Source of the DNA: a bacterium
Lineage (GTDB): Bacteria; Actinomycetota; Acidimicrobiia; Spongiisociales; ZC4RG35
NCBI GenBank assembly: GCA_024641285.1
Contig: JAHEDH010000005.1
Coordinates: 1 to 55,760, forward strand
Reading direction: 5' to 3'
DNA length: 55,760 nt
Part shown: piece after piece, positions 1 through 12,164 of the stretch
Layout: the number at the start of each line of letters is the position of its first letter
Position numbering within the stretch: the stretch's first letter is position 1
The notes under the pieces: generated by a model
The model's input: the letters and a program-made list of their open reading frames with translations, nothing else
Told to the model about the DNA's origin: nothing
Database searches by the model: none
Position numbers and translations under genes: made by a program

Positions 1-263
1 AGGTATTCGAACGCCCCCCTGAGCAGCGACAGAGGCGCCAGAGGGGACGGGGCGATCTGTGTGACACCCCCGGCCACGGCTGCGTCGACATAGGCCTGGT
101 AGTCGGCCAGTCGACTGGCGTATTCGGCGGCACCGATGATCACCGAGACGGCGGTGACTGCAATGAGGATCGCCAGCAACACGACCAGGATGCGGCTTCG
201 AGCGGCAGCCCGATACTCGTGCCTGGCGATCGCCACGATTCGCTGTCGAGATTCACGCACCAT
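1..263 (-). CDS. ABC-2 type transporter permease, partial (C-terminus off the left edge)
   Basis: Minus-strand reading from ATG at 263: MVRESRQRIVAIARHEYRAAARSRILVVLLAILIAVTAVSVIIGAAEYASRLADYQAYV..., open to the edge; overlaps the end of the next permease. Confidence 0.7.
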   Translation of the reverse strand, partial: MVRESRQRIVAIARHEYRAAARSRILVVLLAILIAVTAVSVIIGAAEYASRLADYQAYVDAAVAGGVTQIAPSPLAPLSLLRGAFEY

Positions 264-1170
264 TGCTGCTCCTCGAGAAGTCGTGTCTTTGCACCAGAGC
301 GAACGCGATCGCCATCAGCACCGCCACGAGCGCAACGGTCGGGGCAATCCGGCCGATGGTCTGCAGCCCGGTCTCGACGGGACCCGTCGCCAGAATGCTC
401 CCGCTGGCGAGCTTGTACTGCTCGGCGACGGAGAACGGCTCTGCCAGGGACGTGATCTTGAAGAACCCCTGGGACGTGCTGACCGGATCGATGATCGGGT
501 TGAGAGAGGAGGTCGGCCGGAGGCCGGAGGTGAACTGCGGAACGGCGAAGGTGACCACCAGCCAGGCGCCCATAGCCGACAGCAGAGCCATCGAGCGTCG
601 GTTCGTCGCAAGCACCGCCACCATCCCGATCAAGGAGAAGGCGAGGAGATACACCCACGAGATCGTGAAGAAGCCACCCAGACGGACGAGGTCACCGAGA
701 GACGGAATCGCCTGGTTGACGATCACGAGCGAGACCGCGCTCACGACGAAGGCTGCGAGCATGATGACCGCAAGTACCCCGGCGGCCGCAGCGAGCTTGC
801 CGAGAATGTATTCGCGGCGTGTCACCTTGCGCGAGAAGATCAGCCGCCCGAGGCCGTCGGCTTCGTCGTCGGCCAGGCTCAGGTGGCCGAGCACGACTGC
901 GAGCAGCGCTCCGAGAAACGGGATGTATACGACCATGTTCGAAACCAGTGAGAGTGTCGGCTTCAACAAGAACGGATTGGGAGGAGCCGGCCGGCCGTCG
1001 GCCGCGAGCAGCTTGACTGCCTCGTCGTAGACGCGCACGATGGTGTTGTGACTCGACCAGCCGAGCACGCCTGCGATCGCCGTCATCGCCATGAACAACC
1101 CGAGGGCGGCAAGGAAGATCCTCTGGCGTCGCAAGGCCAGGACCTGCTGAGTGGCAATGGCCCCGATCAC
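253..1170 (-). CDS. ABC-2 type transporter permease
   Basis: Multiple hydrophobic TM segments, directly downstream of an ABC ATPase on the same strand. Confidence 0.85.
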   Translation of the reverse strand: MIGAIATQQVLALRRQRIFLAALGLFMAMTAIAGVLGWSSHNTIVRVYDEAVKLLAADGRPAPPNPFLLKPTLSLVSNMVVYIPFLGALLAVVLGHLSLADDEADGLGRLIFSRKVTRREYILGKLAAAAGVLAVIMLAAFVVSAVSLVIVNQAIPSLGDLVRLGGFFTISWVYLLAFSLIGMVAVLATNRRSMALLSAMGAWLVVTFAVPQFTSGLRPTSSLNPIIDPVSTSQGFFKITSLAEPFSVAEQYKLASGSILATGPVETGLQTIGRIAPTVALVAVLMAIAFALVQRHDFSRSSNGA

Positions 1171-1901
1171 GTCGGCACGCCTTCCATACGAACGTAGATG
1201 TCCTCGAGGGACGTCTCGTTCGGGAACCTCCGAGTGGTCTCCTCCATCGAGTCCTTGTAGATCAGCTCACCCCGGCTGAGGACGCCGATGGTCGTGCACA
1301 CCTTGGCGACCTCGCTCAACTGGTGTGTGTTCATGAACACGGTCATCCCGAGATCCCGGTTCAATCTGATGATCGTCTCGCGGAGTTGACGGATACCGAC
1401 CGGATCGAGGCCGGCGGTCGGCTCGTCCAGGAAGAGGACATCGGGACGATGGACGATCGCCTGGGCGATGCCGATGCGTTGCCGCATACCGGTGGAGAAC
1501 GTTCCGAGCCGTCGGTCGGCGAGGTCGGCGCAGCCGAGGTACTCCAGCGTCTCGGCGGCCGCGCGCTTCGGATTCGACACGCCGGAGAGCTCGGCGAAGA
1601 ACGTGAGGTTCTCGGCTCCGGTCATGTGCGGGTACATGCGCACCTCTGAAGGGAGGTATCCGATGTCAGCGGTCACCAGGCTGCGCTCGGCGACCACGTC
1701 GTGTCCGTTGACCGCGGCGCGGCCGGATGTCGGTTCGATCAGTGTGGTGAGGATGTTGACGGTGGTGGTCTTCCCCGCTCCGTTGTGTCCGAGGAACCCG
1801 AAGATCTCGCCGTGTTCGATGGTGAGGTCCAGGTCACGCAACACCGGGTCTCCGTTGTATCGGTGGCCGAGGCCGCGAAGCTCGATTGCGGGACCGTCCA
1901 T
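1167..1901 (-). CDS. ABC transporter ATP-binding protein
   Basis: Walker A GHNGAGKTT, signature FSTGMRQRIGIAQA, Walker B DVLFLDEPTAGLDP. Confidence 0.95.
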   Translation of the reverse strand: MDGPAIELRGLGHRYNGDPVLRDLDLTIEHGEIFGFLGHNGAGKTTTVNILTTLIEPTSGRAAVNGHDVVAERSLVTADIGYLPSEVRMYPHMTGAENLTFFAELSGVSNPKRAAAETLEYLGCADLADRRLGTFSTGMRQRIGIAQAIVHRPDVLFLDEPTAGLDPVGIRQLRETIIRLNRDLGMTVFMNTHQLSEVAKVCTTIGVLSRGELIYKDSMEETTRRFPNETSLEDIYVRMEGVPT

Positions 1902-2099
1902 GAGCGCTCCTTGTCGTCCACTTCACGATGCCCCGAGGGGCGGTCGTGAGCCGGCTGTTGCCGGCCGCCGGGTCGGTGTGACCAGGCATGGACAAGGTAC
2001 GAGAGCGCGATCCAGCGGCTGGAGAGCGCAAAGCGAGAGGACGGCGAGAATTCCGAGACCGGCCGTGTCAAGGGGCTGTTTGCGCCCTTCAGGGCTGGC

Positions 2100-3413
2100 T
2101 CAGGGTTCGAAGACGAAGGCCCTGGGGCGATCGGCGCGCTGGAGCACGACGTCGATCTGTGGTCGGGGCCCCGATCGTGTCACCGCCAGCCGCCCCGGCA
2201 TCGACTCGACGAGCCGCTGCGCGAGCGGCAATCCGAGCCCGAGTGGCGGGACGTCCCCGTTGTCAGTTGCCGCTTGCTCGAGGGTTGTCGATTCGAACCC
2301 CGGGCCCTCGTCCCGGACGTGGATGGTCACCGAGTCCTCCCCGACCCGGCAATCGACCTCCACCTCTCCTGCACCGTGAAGCAGCGCGTTGTCGATCAAC
2401 ACATCGAGGGCATGGCTCAGAACCATCGAGCTCCCCTCGACCAACGGAGTGAATCGCGCCGATGCGACCCGGAGGGAGCGACCGGCCCGGGCGAAGGGGC
2501 CGCTCCACTTCCGGTTGAGATCGCTGAGGACATCCGCCACCGAGAACGGACGGTTCGTGGCCTGCGGCGCTCTCGCAATGGCCAGCAGTTCGGCGACGGT
2601 GCGCTCGAGCCGGTCGAGATCTGCCAGCGCATCGTGCAGGACCTCGTTCCGATCGGCACGCGGAAAAGCCAATTCCGTCTCCATCACCGCACGAAGACCT
2701 GCGATCGGCGTACGGAGCTGGTGGGAGACATCGGAGCTGAACATCCGCTCCTTGGTGACCAGTGCGTCGAGCCGACGAGCCGTGGCCGTCAGCGCCTCGG
2801 CGGCCTGGTCGAGTTCGGAGACATCGCTTTCCGGCACGTCGAGGGCGAAGTCACCCTCTCCCAGCTGGATTGCCGCGTCCCGGAGGCGCCGCACAGGCCG
2901 CGCCAGTCGGCCGGCAACGATCCAGCCGACCAATGCCCCGACACCGAGCACCGCCATTGCGAGGCCGAGGAGCCAGCCGAAGATGCGGTGCGCGCGGGCG
3001 TCCCCGTCCAGCGTGGACTGCTCCGCTCGAATGGCTCCGATGACCCGCTCGTCGGACGAGATCGGCACCGCGACGATGCGAGCCTCCCCCGCTTCGGTGT
3101 CCACCACCTCGTTGCCGAGGGCACGCGTCGTCACCGCGTCGGCCACAGCCGGGCCCAACCCGGCAACCAGCGCGCCGTTCGTGTCATACAGCGCAAACAC
3201 GACACCGTCGGCTGTCGCGGCGAGTTCCACCGGATCGTCACCCGTCGCGAAATCGGCTGGGACCGAGCGAGCCGCAAGAACGGCCTGGCGCTCCACTCGA
3301 ACGGTTGCGCTCTCGTCCAGGAGGCGACCGATCACCACGGCGAGAGGAATCCCGAACAGGATCACGGCGAGTGTGGTGACGCCCAGGATCGCCGCAAGCA
3401 CCCGTCGTCTCAT
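2100..3413 (-). CDS. Sensor histidine kinase (HAMP + HisKA + HATPase)
   Basis: DVSHQLRTPIAGLR H-box, VLIDNALLHG N-box, DEGPGF, GLGLPLAQRLVE; start chosen at MRRRVLAAILGV, overlapping the RR gene end by 4 nt. Confidence 0.92.
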   Translation of the reverse strand: MRRRVLAAILGVTTLAVILFGIPLAVVIGRLLDESATVRVERQAVLAARSVPADFATGDDPVELAATADGVVFALYDTNGALVAGLGPAVADAVTTRALGNEVVDTEAGEARIVAVPISSDERVIGAIRAEQSTLDGDARAHRIFGWLLGLAMAVLGVGALVGWIVAGRLARPVRRLRDAAIQLGEGDFALDVPESDVSELDQAAEALTATARRLDALVTKERMFSSDVSHQLRTPIAGLRAVMETELAFPRADRNEVLHDALADLDRLERTVAELLAIARAPQATNRPFSVADVLSDLNRKWSGPFARAGRSLRVASARFTPLVEGSSMVLSHALDVLIDNALLHGAGEVEVDCRVGEDSVTIHVRDEGPGFESTTLEQAATDNGDVPPLGLGLPLAQRLVESMPGRLAVTRSGPRPQIDVVLQRADRPRAFVFEP

Positions 3414-4090
3414 GGCACCTCGAACCGATAGCCCACACCGCGCAACGTCGTGATCCGGCTGTCGTGGCCAGGACGGTCGATCTTGCGACGGAGGGCAGCG
3501 ATGTGGAAGTCGAGCGTCTTGGTGGAACCAAACCAGTGCTCGTCCCACACGTCGCTCATCAGGGCCTCCCTCGACACGGCCAGTCCGGCGTCTTCGACGA
3601 GGCGACTCAAGAGGTCGAACTCCTTCGGACGCATCTCGAGCTCTTCTTCGTCCAGCCACACGCGCCTCGCTCCGAGGTCCAGAACGAGATCACCGACCGA
3701 AGACCGCGAGTCGAGCCGCGCTTCCCGCCGCCGCAGCTGTGCCCGGATACGTGCCAACAACTCCGCCAGTTTGAACGGCTTCGTCACGTAGTCGACAGCG
3801 CCGGCATCGAGTCCGACCACGATGTCGAGCTCTTCATCGCGGGCAGTCAGCATGACGACGTCCACCGTTGGATCGGTCTCATGAATCTGCCTGCACACCG
3901 TCAGCCCATCGACATCCGGAAGCCCGAGATCGAGCAGCACCAGATCGGGCCGCACGCTCGCGACGGACGCCAGCCCGGCTCGACCGGTCTGCTCCCACAC
4001 GGCGTCGTACCCGCTGCCGTCCAGTGCGCGCAACAGCGAGGATCCGATCCGCTGATCGTCTTCGACAATCAGAATCCGCTGCCCGGTCAT
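3410..4090 (-). CDS. OmpR/PhoB-family response regulator
   Basis: MTGQRILIVEDDQRIGSSLL receiver domain, LVLLDLGLPDVDG, C-terminal wHTH ending TLRGVGYRFEVP. Confidence 0.93.
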   Translation of the reverse strand: MTGQRILIVEDDQRIGSSLLRALDGSGYDAVWEQTGRAGLASVASVRPDLVLLDLGLPDVDGLTVCRQIHETDPTVDVVMLTARDEELDIVVGLDAGAVDYVTKPFKLAELLARIRAQLRRREARLDSRSSVGDLVLDLGARRVWLDEEELEMRPKEFDLLSRLVEDAGLAVSREALMSDVWDEHWFGSTKTLDFHIAALRRKIDRPGHDSRITTLRGVGYRFEVP

Positions 4091-4184
4091 GGGAAGGAGG
4101 CTACGGCATTCGGCCGACATCACCGATGGCTCCAGGGCGGCCAAATCGCCGACGAGGCGAAAGTCGTGGAGATGTCCCCGACGG

Positions 4185-4433
4185 CTATCCGGCGCGGATG
4201 TCCTTGCCCTGGAACGGGTTACCGAAGAGCGGTGCAAGAACGCAGACGTCGAATACACCGGCCAGCAACGGGACCGCCCCGACAACGGCAACGATGACCC
4301 CGACCGCTCCGTCGAGTCCCCAGACGCCCCAGACGATCAACGCGATACCGGCCACGACGCGAACCACGCGCCCATTGACGGAAGCCATGAAACTGACGAA
4401 CGGGTTCATCCCCGTACCTTCTCTCTCGAACAC
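4185..4433 (-). CDS. Small membrane protein, DUF2892/YgaP-like transmembrane domain
   Basis: MNPFVSFMASVNGRVVRVVAGIALIVWGVWGLDG...PLLAGVFDVCVLAPLFGNPF resembles the DUF2892 pattern. Confidence 0.75.
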   Translation of the reverse strand: MFEREGTGMNPFVSFMASVNGRVVRVVAGIALIVWGVWGLDGAVGVIVAVVGAVPLLAGVFDVCVLAPLFGNPFQGKDIRAG

Positions 4434-4546
4434 AGGAGGTTGCTCCTCCTCTTGTCCAGACTACGCCTGACGGTGCCGGCGATGATGCGCTCCGCTCCGA
4501 TCGCATTCCGGCGAGTAGCTCGACGCGGTTCGCCTCTCAGACCGGG

Positions 4547-5902
4547 TCACCTCGGGCGTGCCGTGCGCTGGCGACGCTCCCAACGTCCGGCTCCCACCAC
4601 ACCGCCCGCCACGACGCCGGCCAGTGGCAGCATCAAGGCGACCACGTTCAGGCCACCGGCATCGGCAATGCCGCGTGCTGCAAGCAGGCCGAGTCCGGCG
4701 CAAGCGGCGAACGCTGCGAGGACCGGCTTCCAGGCCGGCGGAGCGGGCCGGTTGTCGGTTCGAGGCCGTTCGAACCTCCCGAAGCCGACCAGGAACGGGA
4801 CGGTCACCAGCGTCATGAACGCCAGCCACACCGGTCGAGTGATCCACCACATGGCCGTCCCGACCCCGATCCCAAGGCCGGGACCCCCGGCCAGCAACAG
4901 AAGGCCGACCACTGCGACCATCGCCGTCAGGTGCCACAGGTAGAGAGTCATGATCGAGCCGTTGATGGCCACGACCTTGGTCCAGGCGGACACCCGGGCC
5001 AATCGCCTCTGGGCAACTCTCTCGAACATCATGGCGACGCCGAACTGGAACACGCCGAGAGCGACCAGGGTCACTTTCGGCGGATTCGAGTTCGTGACCG
5101 TTGCGCCGGCGAACCCGACCATCGACACCGGATAAGGCCCGAGCACGATGAGCGATGCGAGCGCCGTGAAGCCACCGACCGCAAACATGCCGCGGCTCCC
5201 GAGTCCTCCGATCCGGCCGTCCGCCCAGGCGTACCCGAGGATGTGGACGGCGTTCCACACGAAGACGTAGTTGAGCCAGCGGACCGGGTCGACCTCGAAT
5301 CCCAGATAGAGCACATCGACCGTGGCCGCGGCGCCGGCGAAGGCGACAAACGACCACCAACCCATGCGCTCCCACATCTTCAGCGTCCACGGGGCGACTG
5401 CGACGATGAGCACGTAGGTGGCGAGAAACCACACCGGCACGAGTGCCGCCTGCGACCCGACCCTGACCAACTCGGTGTCCACCCCGGACGTCACCGCCAG
5501 CCACGCACCAGGAGCCCACAGGGCGAGTACTGGGAGCACGGGAATGACCAGCCGTCGGAGCCGGTCGTTGAGCCACTTGCCGTAGGGAACACCCTTGCGG
5601 CGCGAGGCACGCAGGCCGAGGGCGTTCGAATAGCCGCCGACGAAGAAGAAGATCGGCATCACCTGAAGAACCCAGGTGAGACCGCGGGTCCACGGGATGT
5701 CGGTGAGTGCATGCCCGATCCGGATCTCCCCGTTCACCACCTCCGGCGCCGCCACGAGCCAATGGCCGTAGACCACCACCAGAATCGACAGTGCCCTGAG
5801 CAGGTCCACGTATCGATTGCGGGTCGGAGGTGTGGCGCGGGCGACCTTCTCGGCCGCCTCCATGGTCCTGGTGAGCGGGTTCATGGATGCAGTATCGGCC
5901 AT
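4547..5902 (-). CDS. Acyltransferase family 3 membrane protein (OafA/YrhL-like)
   Basis: N-terminal RYVDLLRALSILVVVYGHW typical of Acyl_transf_3; about 10 TM segments. Confidence 0.88.
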   Translation of the reverse strand: MADTASMNPLTRTMEAAEKVARATPPTRNRYVDLLRALSILVVVYGHWLVAAPEVVNGEIRIGHALTDIPWTRGLTWVLQVMPIFFFVGGYSNALGLRASRRKGVPYGKWLNDRLRRLVIPVLPVLALWAPGAWLAVTSGVDTELVRVGSQAALVPVWFLATYVLIVAVAPWTLKMWERMGWWSFVAFAGAAATVDVLYLGFEVDPVRWLNYVFVWNAVHILGYAWADGRIGGLGSRGMFAVGGFTALASLIVLGPYPVSMVGFAGATVTNSNPPKVTLVALGVFQFGVAMMFERVAQRRLARVSAWTKVVAINGSIMTLYLWHLTAMVAVVGLLLLAGGPGLGIGVGTAMWWITRPVWLAFMTLVTVPFLVGFGRFERPRTDNRPAPPAWKPVLAAFAACAGLGLLAARGIADAGGLNVVALMLPLAGVVAGGVVGAGRWERRQRTARPR

Positions 5903-6018
5903 CGCCGCCGGCGACCACAGCGGAAACTATGGCGGATTCATGCTGAGTCGTCTGCCAAACCGAGGACCGCCGAGCCGTCAGGCACGCGTGCCGAGCGTCG
6001 CTCAGGGCGACCTCGTGT

Positions 6019-6053
6019 CTGCGACCTCCGGGTCATCGACCCGGAGGTCGCAG
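6019..6053 (-). terminator. Long perfect hairpin downstream of lon
   Basis: CTGCGACCTCCGGGTC-ATC-GACCCGGAGGTCGCAG: 16-bp uninterrupted stem 9 nt past the lon stop; no clear U-tract. Confidence 0.6.
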
Positions 6054-6061
6054 GCAGTCGC

Positions 6062-8350
6062 TCAGCTGGGGAACGCGATGGCGATCACATCGTCGAGGGT
6101 GTCGGCGATGTGGATCGTCATCTCCTCACGCACCTTCTCGGGGATGTCGTCGACATCGGACTCGTTGCGACGTGGGAGGATCACTTCGGTGAGACCGGCA
6201 CGGTGCGCTGCCAGCACCTTCTGCTTGACCCCGCCGATCGGCAACACCTTGCCCTGAAGCGTCACCTCACCGGTCATCGCCACCGTCGACTTGACGGTCC
6301 TACCGGTCAGCAGCGACACCAGCGCGGTGGTCATCGTCACGCCGGCCGACGGGCCGTCCTTGGGGATGGCTCCGGCGGGAACGTGGACGTGGAACCGGCG
6401 GTCGAGCGCCTTCGGATCGATCCCGAGCTGTTCGGTGTGACCCTTGACGTACGACAGTGCGATCTGGGCGGACTCCTTCATGACATCACCCAACTGTCCG
6501 GTCAACGTCAATCCGGCCTCGCCGTCCATGGCTGTCGCCTCGATGAACAGGACGTCGCCGCCGGCACCGGTCACGGCAAGACCGGTGGCGACACCGGGCA
6601 CGTCGGTGCGGTCGGACACCTCGTCCTTCCAGACCTTGGGCTTGCCGAGGAAGTCGACGAGGTCGCCGTCGCCGATCGACAGCGGTGTCTCCGCCCCGCC
6701 GGCCACCTTGGTGGCGGCTTTGCGGGTCAGCTTGCCCAATTGGCGCTCGAGGTTTCGGACGCCGGCTTCACGGGTGTATCGGTCGACGACCGACGCCAGT
6801 GCATCGGTGGAGACCTCGATCTCCTCCGGCTCGAGACCGGCGGTGCGGACCTGGCGCGGGAGCAGATGATCCCTGGCGATGTCGACCTTCTCGGCGTCGG
6901 TGTACCCGTCGATGCGGATCACCTCGGTGCGGTCCAACAGTGGGCCGGGGATCGTCTCGAGGACGTTTGCCGTTGCGATGAACAGCACGCCTGACAGATC
7001 GAGGTCGGTCTCGAGGTAGTGGTCCCGGAACGTGTGGTTCTGGGCGGGATCGAGCACCTCGAGCAACGCCGATGACGGGTCGCCGCGCCAGTCGTTGCCG
7101 ACCTTGTCCATCTCGTCCAAGAGGAACACCGGGTTCATGGTTCCGGCTTCGATGATCGCTCGGGCGATCCGCCCGGGACGAGCGCCCACATAGGTCCGCC
7201 GATGCCCGCGGATCTCCGCCTCGTCCCGGACGCCGCCAAGCGCCACCCGGTGAAACTCGCGTCCGAGTGCTTTGGCGACCGACTCCCCGAGCGAGGTCTT
7301 GCCGACGCCAGGGGGCCCGACCAAGAGCAGGATCGCACTCGAGCTGCGGTCGTCGTCGAGCCCGCGCTCGGCGCGGAGCTTGCGGACCGCCAGGTGCTCG
7401 ACGATCCGCTCCTTGACGTCCATCAACCCCGTGTGATCGCCGTCGAGCACCGCCCACGCCTCATCGAGGTCGAGACGGTCCTCGGACCGCTTGTCCCACG
7501 GGATGTCGAACATGGTGTCGAGCCAGGTGCGGATCCAGGAGTGCTCGGGCGACTGCTCGCTCATCTTCTCGAGCCGGTCGATCTCCTTGGTGATCGCGGC
7601 CGCGACGTGCTCTGGGAGGTCACGCTCTTCGAGCTTGGTGCGGTAGTCGTCGGTGACGTCGGCGTCCTCGCCGAGCTCCTTCTTGATGGCGGCGAGCTGC
7701 TGGCGCAGGATGTACTCGCGCTGCGAGCTGTCGATCTTCTCGGCCGCCTCGTCACGGACCTTCTTGCGGAGCTCGAAGTCGGCCAGCACGTTGCGCATGA
7801 GGTCGATGACCAGGCCCAGCCGGGCGCGAATGTCGAGAGTCTCGAGCACTCGAACCTTCTGTTCGAGGTCGAGGTCGGGCGAGTAGACGACCAGGTCCGC
7901 GAGCTGGCTCGGGTTCTCCATGCCGAGGATCCGGTCGGCGACCGCGCCGATGCCGCGATGATTCATGACCTCCGACACGACTGCGCGGAACTCCGAGACG
8001 AGGCTCTCGAGCTGCTCGTCGATGATGTCGACCTCGGGGTACGGCTCGGCGTCGACCCACAGGGCGCCCTCGTCGTCGGTCGAGCCGGCTCCGACCCGGG
8101 CGCGGCCGACACCGGCGACGACGACATTGCCGTCGCCGTCGGACTCCTGGATGTCGGCGATGGTGCCGACGTTGGCGTACTTCCCGTCGACGCGGGGGAC
8201 GAGGAGGAATCTCCCGTCGTTGCGCTCGGCGGCTGCGAGGGCGGTCTTGCCCTCGGCGGTTTCGATCCGGAGCGTCACGACCATGTGCGGGAAGACGACG
8301 CCGTTGCGGAGGGGAAGCACGGGGAGGGTGGTGTGTGTTGTGTTCGGCAC
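6062..8350 (-). CDS. lon: ATP-dependent Lon protease (endopeptidase La)
   Basis: LLVGPPGVGKTSLGESVAKALGREF Walker A, LLDEMDKVG, catalytic PKDGPSAGVTM with downstream Lys; GTG start at 8350 (PNTTHTTLPVLPLRNGVVFPHMV) preferred over the upstream ATG at 8386. Confidence 0.96.
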   Translation of the reverse strand: MPNTTHTTLPVLPLRNGVVFPHMVVTLRIETAEGKTALAAAERNDGRFLLVPRVDGKYANVGTIADIQESDGDGNVVVAGVGRARVGAGSTDDEGALWVDAEPYPEVDIIDEQLESLVSEFRAVVSEVMNHRGIGAVADRILGMENPSQLADLVVYSPDLDLEQKVRVLETLDIRARLGLVIDLMRNVLADFELRKKVRDEAAEKIDSSQREYILRQQLAAIKKELGEDADVTDDYRTKLEERDLPEHVAAAITKEIDRLEKMSEQSPEHSWIRTWLDTMFDIPWDKRSEDRLDLDEAWAVLDGDHTGLMDVKERIVEHLAVRKLRAERGLDDDRSSSAILLLVGPPGVGKTSLGESVAKALGREFHRVALGGVRDEAEIRGHRRTYVGARPGRIARAIIEAGTMNPVFLLDEMDKVGNDWRGDPSSALLEVLDPAQNHTFRDHYLETDLDLSGVLFIATANVLETIPGPLLDRTEVIRIDGYTDAEKVDIARDHLLPRQVRTAGLEPEEIEVSTDALASVVDRYTREAGVRNLERQLGKLTRKAATKVAGGAETPLSIGDGDLVDFLGKPKVWKDEVSDRTDVPGVATGLAVTGAGGDVLFIEATAMDGEAGLTLTGQLGDVMKESAQIALSYVKGHTEQLGIDPKALDRRFHVHVPAGAIPKDGPSAGVTMTTALVSLLTGRTVKSTVAMTGEVTLQGKVLPIGGVKQKVLAAHRAGLTEVILPRRNESDVDDIPEKVREEMTIHIADTLDDVIAIAFPS

Positions 8351-8441
8351 TGAGGCTCCTTGTCTGATCCGGGTTCTCCCCGGCATCCATGACGTCGGTA
8401 ATCAAGATTACGGGAACAATATTCCCACGGTCTGAGTTATA

Positions 8442-8458
8442 TGAGTGGCAGAGACTCA
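8442..8458. promoter_or_regulatory. HAIR-like HspR operator between lon and dnaK
   Basis: TGAGT-GGCAGAG-ACTCA (N7 spacer) matches the core of HAIR CTTGAGT-N7-ACTCAAG; an additional TCTGAGT half site lies at 8431-8437. Confidence 0.75.
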
Positions 8459-8554
8459 GATCTCTATAGCGTACTACTTCAGATCTGATACAATTCGACG
8501 AGACAGACCTCCCACGCCCACACGAGCGCGTTCAGGACCAAGGAGAACCATCAC

Positions 8555-10382
<1,828 letters not shown>

Positions 10383-10390
<8 letters not shown>

Positions 10391-11030
10391 GCATCTTTTC
10401 ACGTTTCACGTTCCACATTTCACGTTCCACGCCATGAGGGACGAGCAGATGGAGGATCTGCCGGAGGTCGAGCTCGTCGAAGGTGAAGTGACCGAGAGAG
10501 TCGGGGAGGGCGATCCGCCCTCCCCGACTCCGGAGTCGCTCGGAGTCGAGCTCCCCGAAGACCGCGACGAGGCGATCGGCGTGCTCACGGCCCACCTGGC
10601 CGATGCCCGCTCCGACGCCGAGACGCATCTCGACGACCTCCGCCGCGTCGCTGCCGAGTTCGACAACTTCCGGAAGCGCTCGATGCGCGACCGTGAACTG
10701 ATGATCTCGAGCGCCGGCGAACGGGTCGTGAGGGCAATGCTGCCGGTGCTCGACAGCTTCGACGCCGCGCTGGCCATCGAGCCATCCACGGAGACCGAGA
10801 AGAAGATGCTCGGCGGGATGCGGAGCACGCACGACCAGTTGATGGACGTGCTCGGCAAGGAGGGGCTCACGCCCATCGAGGCGGCCGGAGCCCGGTTCGA
10901 CCCTGAACTGCACGAGGCCGTGATGTCGTCCGGTGACGGCGACCTCGTCGTCGCACAGGTACTCCGCCGCGGCTACCTGCTCGGAAACCGCGTGTTGCGG
11001 GCGGCGCTGGTGGCGCTGGAGAGCGAGTGA
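10383..11030 (+). CDS. grpE: Nucleotide exchange factor GrpE (alternative start at 10434)
   Basis: [20 protein letters not shown]...[15 protein letters not shown]...[20 protein letters not shown]; located between dnaK and dnaJ. Confidence 0.93.
10397..10431 (+). repeat. Five tandem heptamers at the grpE 5' end
   Basis: TTTCACG TTTCACG TTCCACA TTTCACG TTCCACG. Confidence 0.85.
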
Positions 11031-11031
11031 G

Positions 11032-12162
11032 ATGAACCCGGACTGGGCGGAGAAGGACTTCTACGAGATCCTCGGCATCGACAAGACGGCGTCGGGCGAG
11101 GAGATCAAGCGCGCCTATCGAAAGCTCGCCCAGAAACTCCATCCCGACGCCAACCCCGACGACCCGAAGGCCGAGGACCGCTTCAAGGACGTGTCCGAGG
11201 CATACTCGATCCTCTCGAACGCCGAGAAGCGCAAGGACTACGACGAATTCCGGCGAGTGGTCGCATCTGGCGGTTACCCAGGCGGCGGTTTCGGCGGCTT
11301 CGGCACCGGCGGCGCGCCGTTCGGAGGTCAGAACATCCGCGTCGAGGACCTCGGGGACCTCCTCGGCGGCTTCGGCGATCTGTTCGGCGGTGGCGGTGCC
11401 CGGACCCGGGCGACGGGCCCTCGCCGCGGCGCAGACCTGCAAACCGACCTCCATCTCTCCTTCGACGACGCCGTCAACGGCGTGACCACGACGGTCACCG
11501 TTCGCGGTGACGCCGCCTGCAGCCGCTGCCACGGCTCGGGCGCCGAGCCCGGCACGTCGGTGACCACGTGCCCCACCTGTGGGGGCACAGGCCAGGTCGC
11601 CCAGAACCAGGGCCTGTTCAGCTTCGCCAGTCCGTGCCCCGAATGCCGGGGCTCGGGCAAGCGGATCGAGCAACCGTGCTCGAACTGCAGAGGACGAGGC
11701 ACCGAGGTCCGCAGCCGCAACATCAAGGTCAAGATCCCCGCCGGAGTCAAGGACGGGGGAACCATTCGGCTGCGCGGGAACGGCTCGCCGGGAAGCAACG
11801 GCGGACCGGCCGGCGACCTGCTGGTCAAAGTCCACGTCGCCAAGCACGGCGTCTTCGCCCGGAAGGGCAACGATCTTCTGGTGACCGTCCCCGTGACCTA
11901 TGCGGAGGCGTCGCTCGGCACGAAGATCGCCGTGCCCACCATGAACGGTTCGGTCACGCTGAAGGTCCCCGCCGGGACTCCCAGCGGCAAGACCTTCCGA
12001 GTCCGCGGCAAGGGCGTCACCCCATCGAGGGGCAAGGCCGGTGACCTGCTCGCAAGGATCGAGGTCGTCATCCCCAAGCGGATGTCGAAGGACGAGAAGC
12101 GGCTCGTCGAACAGCTCGCCACGTACGATGACGACTCGATCAGGTCACATCTGGAGGTGTGA
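11032..12162 (+). CDS. dnaJ: Molecular chaperone DnaJ
   Basis: J domain KDFYEILGIDKTASGEEIKRAYRKLAQKLHPDANPD, Gly-rich region, four CxxCxG-type zinc motifs. Confidence 0.97.
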   Translation: MNPDWAEKDFYEILGIDKTASGEEIKRAYRKLAQKLHPDANPDDPKAEDRFKDVSEAYSILSNAEKRKDYDEFRRVVASGGYPGGGFGGFGTGGAPFGGQNIRVEDLGDLLGGFGDLFGGGGARTRATGPRRGADLQTDLHLSFDDAVNGVTTTVTVRGDAACSRCHGSGAEPGTSVTTCPTCGGTGQVAQNQGLFSFASPCPECRGSGKRIEQPCSNCRGRGTEVRSRNIKVKIPAGVKDGGTIRLRGNGSPGSNGGPAGDLLVKVHVAKHGVFARKGNDLLVTVPVTYAEASLGTKIAVPTMNGSVTLKVPAGTPSGKTFRVRGKGVTPSRGKAGDLLARIEVVIPKRMSKDEKRLVEQLATYDDDSIRSHLEV

Positions 12163-12164
12163 GC

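Noticed and set aside
4931-6994. 687-aa plus-strand ORF opposite the acyltransferase and lon
   Set aside because: Shadow ORF, low-complexity His/Arg/Asp-rich translation, no domain signature
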